A stretch of 11,358 bases of DNA. It comes from Chloroflexia bacterium (GTDB taxonomy: Bacteria; Chloroflexota; Chloroflexia; Thermomicrobiales; UBA6265). Position 1 is the stretch's first letter. Each line of letters opens with the position of its first letter. The position numbers and the translations under genes were made by a program. Below are positions 6,438 to 11,358 of this stretch, one piece after another. Under the pieces are notes generated by a model that was not told where the DNA came from, ran no database searches, and saw only the letters and a program-made list of their open reading frames with translations. The stretch is taken from assembly GCA_030430125.1 (NCBI GenBank), contig JAUIGA010000067.1:1-11358 (forward strand), given 5' to 3'.

Positions 6438-9119
6438 ATGAGCACCAGGCAATCCGACAACGCGAAGGTCGTCCCCCTGCGTCAGCAGTATCTCCAGATC
6501 AAGGCCCGGTATCCGGATACCATCCTGTTCTTCCGGCTTGGCGATTTTTACGAGACATTCGACGATGACGCCAAGACGGCCGCCGAGGTGCTCGACATCG
6601 TGCTCACCGGTCGCGAAATGGGCAAGAACCTCCGCGTGCCGATGGCCGGCATTCCCTACCACAGCGCCGACGGATACATTGCCCGACTCATCGCCGCCGG
6701 CCACAAGATCGCCGTCTGCGAGCAGATCGGCGAGCCAACGAAGGGTCGTGGCCTCGTCGAACGGGATGTCACGCGGGTGATCACGCCGGGCACCGTCATT
6801 GACCCGGACATGCTCGACACCCGGCAGAACAACGACATCGTTGCCGTCGTCGTCGATGACAAGCGCGGTGGCGTCGCCTACGCCGACATCTCCACCGGCG
6901 AGTTCCGCACCACGCAGATCACAGCGAGCGGGCCGGAGGAGCTTCTGCTGGCGATTGGGCGCGAGCTGCTGCGACTCCACACCGCCGAGGTGGTACTGCC
7001 CGCCGATCTCACAGACAGCCTGCCCCTGCCGATGGCGTCGTGGTTGCCGGACACCGCCAGCGTCAGCCGGACCGAGGCCTGGCGCTGGCAGGAGGATCGC
7101 GCCGCCGATGCCCTGAAGCGGCACTTCGACGTCGACGCCCTCGACGGATTCGGCTGCGCTGGCAAACCCCTTGCCGTGCGCGCCGCCGGCGGGCTGCTCA
7201 AGTACCTGCAGGAAACCCAACTGTCTGGTCTTCAGCAGGTGGTGTCGCTCGCCACGTACAGCACCGACGGGTACATGGCACTGGATGCCCAGACCATCCG
7301 CAATCTGGAGCTGGTGGAGAGCCAGCGCGGTGACCGCCAGCACAGCCTGATCGCGGTCCTCGACCTCACCAGGACCCCGATGGGGGCGAGGTTGCTCCGT
7401 CGCTGGATCAGGCAGCCCCTCCTCGATCTCGACGCACTCAAGCTGCGCCTGGACGCGGTCGAATCGCTGGTCGGCGACGCCAGCACCCGCGCCAATCTGC
7501 GCGAGCGACTGCACAAGGTTGGCGACATCGAACGCATCACCAATCGTGCCGTCACCGGCGCCGCCACACCACGGGATATGGGTTTGTTGCGCAATGCGCT
7601 TGCGGTGGCGGCGGACCTCGGCCCGCTGGCGGATGGCGTCACCCATGCCCGCGCGATTCCCGCGCATGCGGAGCTCGCGGCCATGCTGCAGCAGGCGCTG
7701 GTCGATGAGCCTCCAGTCGCGTTCGGCAAGGAAGAGGTCATCCGGGGCGGCTTTGCCGGCGACCTCGATGGCTACCGGGTGCGTGCGTCGGAAGCTCGCG
7801 AGTGGATCGCCAATCTCGAGCGCACCGAGCGAGACCGAACCGGTATCCGATCGCTCAAGGTCGGTTACAACCGGGTGTTCGGCTACTACCTGGAGATCAC
7901 CACAGCCGCGCTGGCATCGGCCGACCGCGACCGCATGGCGCGCGGCGAGGATGGCTCTTCGCTGCCGGACGACTACATCCCCAAGCAGTCGCTCACGAAC
8001 GCCACGCGCTACTTCACCCCCCAGCTCAAGGAATACGAGACGCTGGTCCTCAACGCCGAGGAAACGCTCACGTCAATGGAGCAGGATGTCTTTCGGCGTG
8101 TCGTGCGGCGGGTGGGCGACGAAGCGGGCAAGCTGCTCGATACCGCGTCGGCCATAGCCTGGCTGGACGCCGTCACCGCGCTCGCCGAGGTTGCTTCGCG
8201 CAATGGCTACGTGCGCCCGCAACTCGATGACGGCACCGAGGTTTCCATCACAGCTGGCCGCCACCCGGTCCTCGAGTCCACCCTGCCAGCCGGGGAGTTC
8301 GTGCCCAACGATGCCGACCTGGACGCAGCGGGCAATCAGATCGTGGTGTTGACGGGTCCAAACATGGCCGGCAAGAGCAGTTGGCTGCGACAGGTCGCGC
8401 TGATCGCGCTGATGGCACAAATCGGGTCGTTCGTGCCGGCCACCAACGCGCGTATCGGTCTGGTTGACCGGATCTTCACGCGGATCGGCGCGCAGGACGA
8501 CATCGCCACCGGGCAGAGCACCTTCATGGTCGAGATGCTCGAAACCGCGAACATCCTGCACCATGCAACTCCGCGCAGCCTGGTGGTGCTGGACGAGATC
8601 GGACGTGGCACCAGCACGTACGACGGTCTGGCGATCGCCCGGGCTATCGTCGAGTACATGCACAACGCCTCGCACCTTGGCTGCAAGACGCTGTTCGCCA
8701 CGCACTACCACGAGCTCACGGAGCTCGAAGGTGTGCTGCCTCGAGTGCGCGCGTTTCGAATGGACGTACTCGAGGAAGGCGACCAGGTCGTGTTCCTGCG
8801 GCAGGTCGTACCGGGCGGCGCCGATCGCTCGTACGGAGTGCACGTGGCGCAGCTTGCGGGGATGCCGCGCGCCATCGTCCGCCGGGCCACGGAAATCCTC
8901 GCCGATCTCGAATCGAACGGGAATGGCGACCAGCAACCCGGCCATCGCCGCGCGACGATGGCACAGCCCGTTCCGGACGAACCGGCCAACCTGCAGCTGA
9001 CGTTCTTCAACGACGAACACGCTGTCGTCGGAAGACTCAGGAACCTCGAGGTCGAGTCGCTGTCGCCGCTGGACGCACTGACCCTGCTCTACGAGCTCAA
9101 GCGGGAAACGACCGCGTAG
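6438..9119 (+). CDS. mutS: DNA mismatch repair protein MutS
   Basis: An 893-aa MutS1-type protein that binds mispaired or looped DNA as a dimer and recruits downstream repair factors using ATP. Domain I begins with QQYLQIKARYPDTILFFRLG and has the mismatch-wedging Phe and Glu in FYE (37-39). The connector, lever and clamp domains fill about 140-560. The ATPase has Walker A GPNMAGKSS (640-648), Walker B VVLDEIGRGTSTYDG (716-730, D719/E720) and FATHYHELTEL. The C-terminus carries a sliding-clamp-like motif QLTFF (853-857) and the dimerisation helix LDALTLLYELKRE. ATG 6438 is preferred: an upstream GTG (6372) adds 22 residues unlike MutS and has no ribosome site. The chosen start has only a weak AGGA at 12 nt. 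All key residues are intact. mutL is not adjacent. It is convergent with the alcohol dehydrogenase gene. Confidence 0.97.
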   Translation: MSTRQSDNAKVVPLRQQYLQIKARYPDTILFFRLGDFYETFDDDAKTAAEVLDIVLTGREMGKNLRVPMAGIPYHSADGYIARLIAAGHKIAVCEQIGEPTKGRGLVERDVTRVITPGTVIDPDMLDTRQNNDIVAVVVDDKRGGVAYADISTGEFRTTQITASGPEELLLAIGRELLRLHTAEVVLPADLTDSLPLPMASWLPDTASVSRTEAWRWQEDRAADALKRHFDVDALDGFGCAGKPLAVRAAGGLLKYLQETQLSGLQQVVSLATYSTDGYMALDAQTIRNLELVESQRGDRQHSLIAVLDLTRTPMGARLLRRWIRQPLLDLDALKLRLDAVESLVGDASTRANLRERLHKVGDIERITNRAVTGAATPRDMGLLRNALAVAADLGPLADGVTHARAIPAHAELAAMLQQALVDEPPVAFGKEEVIRGGFAGDLDGYRVRASEAREWIANLERTERDRTGIRSLKVGYNRVFGYYLEITTAALASADRDRMARGEDGSSLPDDYIPKQSLTNATRYFTPQLKEYETLVLNAEETLTSMEQDVFRRVVRRVGDEAGKLLDTASAIAWLDAVTALAEVASRNGYVRPQLDDGTEVSITAGRHPVLESTLPAGEFVPNDADLDAAGNQIVVLTGPNMAGKSSWLRQVALIALMAQIGSFVPATNARIGLVDRIFTRIGAQDDIATGQSTFMVEMLETANILHHATPRSLVVLDEIGRGTSTYDGLAIARAIVEYMHNASHLGCKTLFATHYHELTELEGVLPRVRAFRMDVLEEGDQVVFLRQVVPGGADRSYGVHVAQLAGMPRAIVRRATEILADLESNGNGDQQPGHRRATMAQPVPDEPANLQLTFFNDEHAVVGRLRNLEVESLSPLDALTLLYELKRETTA

Positions 9120-9131
9120 CGCAACCAGGTC

Positions 9132-9145
9132 CAGGTAAACACCTG
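9132..9145 (+). terminator. Small hairpin after mutS
   Basis: CAGGT-AAAC-ACCTG (9132-9145) forms a 5-bp stem 12 nt after the mutS stop. It is weak and has no U-tract; the larger palindrome at 9172-9192 is a better candidate end point. Confidence 0.25.
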
Positions 9146-9171
9146 CTAGATTCCCTCGCATTGCCACGTAC

Positions 9172-9192
9172 GGGCGGCCCTTGTGGCCGCCC
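9172..9192. repeat. REP-like intergenic palindrome between convergent mutS and adh
   Basis: GGGCGGCC (9172-9179) and GGCCGCCC (9185-9192) are exact complements around a CTTGT loop. Read in the reverse direction the element encodes the peptide GGHKGRPYV, which I associate with short GC-rich palindromes scattered between genes in many GC-rich bacteria and often mistranslated as protein. Its position between two convergent stops suits a bidirectional terminator. Only one copy is in this window, although the rpoD terminator shares a GGGCG-CTTGT-CGCCC-like core. Confidence 0.55.
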
Positions 9193-9256
9193 TCGACGCA
9201 CCAGAGCGCAACCGATCTCACCAAACAGATGAAACCGAATGCAAGGACTCCGTTCC

Positions 9257-10369
9257 CTAGCCAGCATCCCCAAGCTCGATGACCGACCGCAGCGTCTCGC
9301 CGCGCTCCATTGCCGCGAATGCCGCCTCGACGTCGTCGAGACCGATGGTTCGCGACACCAGGCCGTCAAGATCCACCTTGCCCTGCTCGTACCACGTTGC
9401 GACGGTGGGGAAATCACGTGTCGGCAGACAATCTCCATACCAGCTGAACCGGATCGATCCGCCGAGGTCGTACAGCCGTCCCAGCGGCACCTCCGCGATC
9501 GAGGAGCTCGGGCCGGCAACTCCGACCACCGTGCAAACTCCCGCGAGATCGCGGGACAACAGTGCCTGCATGGTCGTGGTCGGGTTGCCGACCGCCTCAA
9601 AGGCGTACGCCACACCGAAGCCGTCCGTGATGCGCTTGATCTCCTCGACCGGATCGCCCTCGGACGCATTCACGGTGTGGGTAGCGCCAAACCCTTTCGA
9701 CCATTCGAGTTTGCGCGGGTCGATATCCACCGCGATGATGGTCGTGGCACCCGCCAGCCTCGCCCCCTGGATGATCGAGTCGCCAACGCCTCCGCAGCCG
9801 AACACCGCCACGGTTGAGCCTGGAGCGACACCAGCGGTATTGATCGCCGCGCCGATACCCGTCATCACCCCGCAGCCAATCAGGCTCATCTGCGCGGGAG
9901 GCAGGTCGTCGCTCACGGGGACGCACTGCGCCGCGTGCACCAGCGTGTACTCGCAGAAGGTTCCAATACCGAGGACCGCATTCAACTCGATGCCATCCCG
10001 CTCGGCCGTCATCTTCTGCGCGGCGTTCAGGCTCGCGGCACACAGGTGCGGCTTGCCGGCAAGACAGAATCGGCAGGCGCCACAGGGAGCCCGCCACGCA
10101 AGGATGACGTAGTCACCCTCGGCCACATTGGTCACTCCGTCGCCGACGGACTCCACGATGCCGGCGCCTTCGTGGCCCAGCAGGAGCGGTACCACGTCGG
10201 GGCCAAACACCCCGTTCTTGGCGGACAGGTCCGTATGGCACACCCCGCTTGCAAGGATGCGCACCCGGGCCTCGCCCGGTCCGGGCGCCGGAACGATGAT
10301 GTTCTCCAGCTCGCTGGGCTGACCGATCTCCCTCGCCACTGACCCTCTCGCGACGACTGCGTCCGTCAT
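9257..10369 (-). CDS. Zn-dependent alcohol dehydrogenase, mycothiol-dependent formaldehyde dehydrogenase group
   Basis: A 370-aa cytosolic medium-chain dehydrogenase. Catalytic zinc ligands are C44 (GVCHTDL), H66 (GHE) and C166 (IGCGVM). Structural zinc ligands are C96, C99, C102 and C110. The Rossmann motif GCGGVG is at 191-196, and D215 ending the next strand (IIAVDID) indicates NAD rather than NADP. Segments such as GCGVMTGIGAAINT, LEWSKGFGATHTVN and SWYGDCLPTRDFP closely resemble S-(hydroxymethyl)mycothiol dehydrogenase (MscR/AdhD) and NDMA-dependent alcohol dehydrogenases. The likely reaction is NAD-linked oxidation of a thiol-formaldehyde adduct or an alcohol; thiol partner and substrate are inferred. 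The ATG at 10369 is chosen because AAAGGAG (10377-10383) lies 7 nt upstream and the domain starts there; the frame stays open another 131 codons upstream with no similarity. No promoter could be called confidently. Confidence 0.93.
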   Translation of the reverse strand: MTDAVVARGSVAREIGQPSELENIIVPAPGPGEARVRILASGVCHTDLSAKNGVFGPDVVPLLLGHEGAGIVESVGDGVTNVAEGDYVILAWRAPCGACRFCLAGKPHLCAASLNAAQKMTAERDGIELNAVLGIGTFCEYTLVHAAQCVPVSDDLPPAQMSLIGCGVMTGIGAAINTAGVAPGSTVAVFGCGGVGDSIIQGARLAGATTIIAVDIDPRKLEWSKGFGATHTVNASEGDPVEEIKRITDGFGVAYAFEAVGNPTTTMQALLSRDLAGVCTVVGVAGPSSSIAEVPLGRLYDLGGSIRFSWYGDCLPTRDFPTVATWYEQGKVDLDGLVSRTIGLDDVEAAFAAMERGETLRSVIELGDAG

Positions 10370-10620
10370 GGCGCCACTCCTTTCCTGCGCGTCCTTGCGT
10401 GTCCGATCAGCGATACCATTGCACGCTTCCACCTTTCCCGCAAACACGTGGTGCCATATGCATCCAAAACCGCGCGCCTCAAACGCAGGAAGCGGCGCCG
10501 TGCACCGGATGTATCGCCAGCGGGTCGGGGTAGCGCGGATGTGATCGTGCCGGGTTGCCAGCGCCGAGGGCGACACGAGAAAAGACACCCAACAATGCCT
10601 GGGCACCTCGAAAGTGGGCG
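10370..10620. other. Intergenic region upstream of the alcohol dehydrogenase
   Basis: This 251-nt gap between two leftward genes holds the dehydrogenase Shine-Dalgarno and a weak terminator at its right end. On the minus strand a TTGAGG followed by a CATATG-like hexamer is the only promoter-like pair, too weak to call. No gene is seen. The open frame across it is an extension of the dehydrogenase frame. Confidence 0.4.
10576..10605 (-). terminator. Weak intrinsic terminator after the Cys-rich gene
   Basis: On the minus strand TGCCCA (10605-10600) pairs with TGGGTG (10591-10586; two G-T wobbles) around an 8-nt loop, followed by TCTTTTCTC, the only T-rich tail after a stem in this region. It lies 15 nt downstream of the Cys-rich gene's stop codon. 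It would separate that gene from the dehydrogenase gene. Confidence 0.4.
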
Positions 10621-10896
10621 TCAGCGGTTGGTGAGCATCCTGCCAACCAGATCGGCGGCAGGGACTTCCCTGCATGTCCAGGAGACGCAGACGCGCGTGC
10701 ACCAGGTGTCGCCACTCGGATAGGTCTTGCAGTCCCACTCGTAGCGATCGCACTTGTCGCACAGGATCAGCGTGCCACGTGTGGTTGCGCGCATCACCAC
10801 ACCTGGATGAACGTCGATCACAACGCCACCCTCGGAATCGTCGCTTTTGGACCCGTCATCCGCCACCGTTGTGAACCTGATGTCCTTGCGATCCAT
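10621..10896 (-). CDS. Small cysteine-rich protein of unknown function
   Basis: A 91-aa protein that I do not recognise. Residues 1-30 are charged and Asp/Ser-rich (VADDGSKSDDSEGG), followed by a short hydrophobic part (GVVIDVHPGVVMRA). A cysteine cluster then runs from 46 to 75: C46-x2-C49-x6-C56-x9-C66-x3-C70-x4-C75, with aromatic and acidic residues between. The tail is VPAADLVGRMLTNR. No signal peptide or membrane segment is visible. Six clustered cysteines suit zinc or Fe-S binding, disulfides, or a modified-peptide precursor, and the sequence does not decide between these. Translation is well supported: AAGGAGG (10902-10908) lies 5 nt before ATG 10896, the best ribosome-binding site in the window. 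It lies 124 nt downstream of the flavoprotein-like gene on the same strand. Confidence 0.72.
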   Translation of the reverse strand: MDRKDIRFTTVADDGSKSDDSEGGVVIDVHPGVVMRATTRGTLILCDKCDRYEWDCKTYPSGDTWCTRVCVSWTCREVPAADLVGRMLTNR

Positions 10897-10964
10897 CCTG
10901 ACCTCCTTCGGTCAGTACGGGTTCGCCCTCGGGTTCATTCAGCATAATGGGTCCACATTCAATG

Positions 10965-10991
10965 ATCATACGCTTTGCCTTGATGGTACAA
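10965..10991 (-). promoter_or_regulatory. Possible promoter of the Cys-rich gene
   Basis: On the minus strand TTGTAC (10991-10986) and TATGAT (10970-10965) are separated by 15 nt, slightly too short. The -10 matches 5/6 of the consensus. It would give a leader of about 60 nt before ATG 10896 and would let the gene be expressed apart from the flavoprotein-like gene. Confidence 0.3.
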
Positions 10992-11020
10992 CGCCGAAAA
11001 CAGGCTCGACTGAATCGACA

Positions 11021-11358
11021 CTAGTAGATATGGAGATTCGCCAGCAGGTCCATTTGGTTGTCAACCAACTCCAGCAGATCCATGTTGTGCTTGATCATGC
11101 GGGTCCGCATGTACACGCGCATCCACTGCTTGAAGAGGTGCGCCTCGTATCGTTGCATCATCACCTCTGCCGGCATCGTGCATTCACCGATAAGGTTCGC
11201 CAGATACATGGCACATTCGAAACCCAGCGAAATTGACTGGAAGTAGGGTGATCCGACGGCTGAGTCGCCGAGGAGAAGGGCCGGTTTCCTCGCGAGCGGA
11301 TGGCCAACCATGCTGTGACACTGGAGACTTGTCCAGTTGCGGGCACGGTAGAGGTCAA
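11021..11358 (-). CDS. FAD-dependent oxidoreductase-like protein, C-terminal fragment
   Basis: The last 111 residues of a gene that begins beyond the right edge; the frame is open from 11356, so the methionine at 11311 is internal, not a start. The segment KPALLLGDSAVGSPYFQSISLGFECAMYLANLI resembles, in order, the G-D-(A/S)-A motif that binds the FAD ribityl chain and the P-x-x-x-x-G-(x)-x-x-(A/S) helix of PHBH-fold flavoprotein monooxygenases, reductases and cyclases; in short pieces these are ALLLGDSAVGSPYF and SLGFECAMYLA. The remaining tail is helical, Met-rich (10 Met in 111 residues) and charged (QRYEAHLFKQWMRVYMRTRM). The dinucleotide-binding N-terminus is outside the window, so both the assignment and the substrate are uncertain. 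Base composition is less GC-rich than in the genes to the left. Confidence 0.55.
   Translation of the reverse strand, partial: DLYRARNWTSLQCHSMVGHPLARKPALLLGDSAVGSPYFQSISLGFECAMYLANLIGECTMPAEVMMQRYEAHLFKQWMRVYMRTRMIKHNMDLLELVDNQMDLLANLHIY

Noticed and set aside
6348..7667. A 439-codon reverse-strand open frame over the mutS N-terminal half
   Set aside because: It lies wholly antisense to conserved MutS coding sequence and has no ribosome-binding site or known motif.
8073..9224. A 383-codon reverse-strand open frame beginning in the mutS-adh gap
   Set aside because: It is antisense to the MutS ATPase domain; its first residues simply translate the intergenic palindrome (GGHKGRPYV).
10370..10762. 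A 131-codon N-terminal extension of the alcohol dehydrogenase frame
   Set aside because: The extension shows no similarity to the family, overlaps the Cys-rich gene and lacks a ribosome site, whereas ATG 10369 has AAAGGAG at 7 nt.
11021..11311. A 96-aa stand-alone protein starting at 11311
   Set aside because: The frame remains open upstream to the window edge with sensible residues, and no ribosome-binding site precedes 11311, so it is the 3' end of a longer gene.

Overview
The window is GC-rich (roughly two thirds G+C by eye) bacterial chromosome with a mostly housekeeping gene set. Likely source: a Chloroflexota bacterium of the Thermomicrobia/Sphaerobacter type, or an actinobacterium-like lineage. 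This is inference, resting on high GC, a Tat-exported peptide-binding protein, a compact primary sigma factor and a mycothiol-type zinc alcohol dehydrogenase. No rRNA, tRNA, CRISPR array, IS element or phage gene was recognised.

Left part (1-2341): the first 45 codons of a leftward rsgA-like ribosome-assembly GTPase gene run off the left edge. A rightward A-type Fe-S carrier (HesB/IscA/ErpA family) follows, with a near-consensus promoter carrying a dyad over its -35. Next comes a rightward sigma-70 primary sigma factor gene, rpoD/sigA, driven by a textbook promoter (TTTACA-N17-TATAAT) about 280 nt upstream of its start. A perfect 17-bp terminator hairpin ends it.

Middle (2400-6265, all leftward): a peptide/nickel-type ABC importer operon in the order substrate-binding protein, permease B, permease C, YciI-like protein. 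The binding-protein gene carries a single-base frameshift at a four-base A/T run (5372-5375), so it is broken in this sequence. A stem-loop sits between the binding-protein and permease genes. No ATPase genes are present, so the importer would need ATPases encoded elsewhere.

Right part: a complete mutS (6438-9119, rightward) converges on a leftward zinc/NAD alcohol dehydrogenase of the mycothiol-dependent formaldehyde dehydrogenase group (9257-10369). A small GC-rich palindromic intergenic element lies between them. Upstream of the dehydrogenase, also leftward, is a 91-aa protein with six clustered cysteines and a perfect Shine-Dalgarno. Upstream of that is the C-terminal 111 residues of a flavoprotein-like oxidoreductase that runs off the right edge. 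The DNA around these last two genes is distinctly less GC-rich (36 of 80 bases at 10961-11040), so this end may be acquired or accessory sequence. It is the least explained part of the window.
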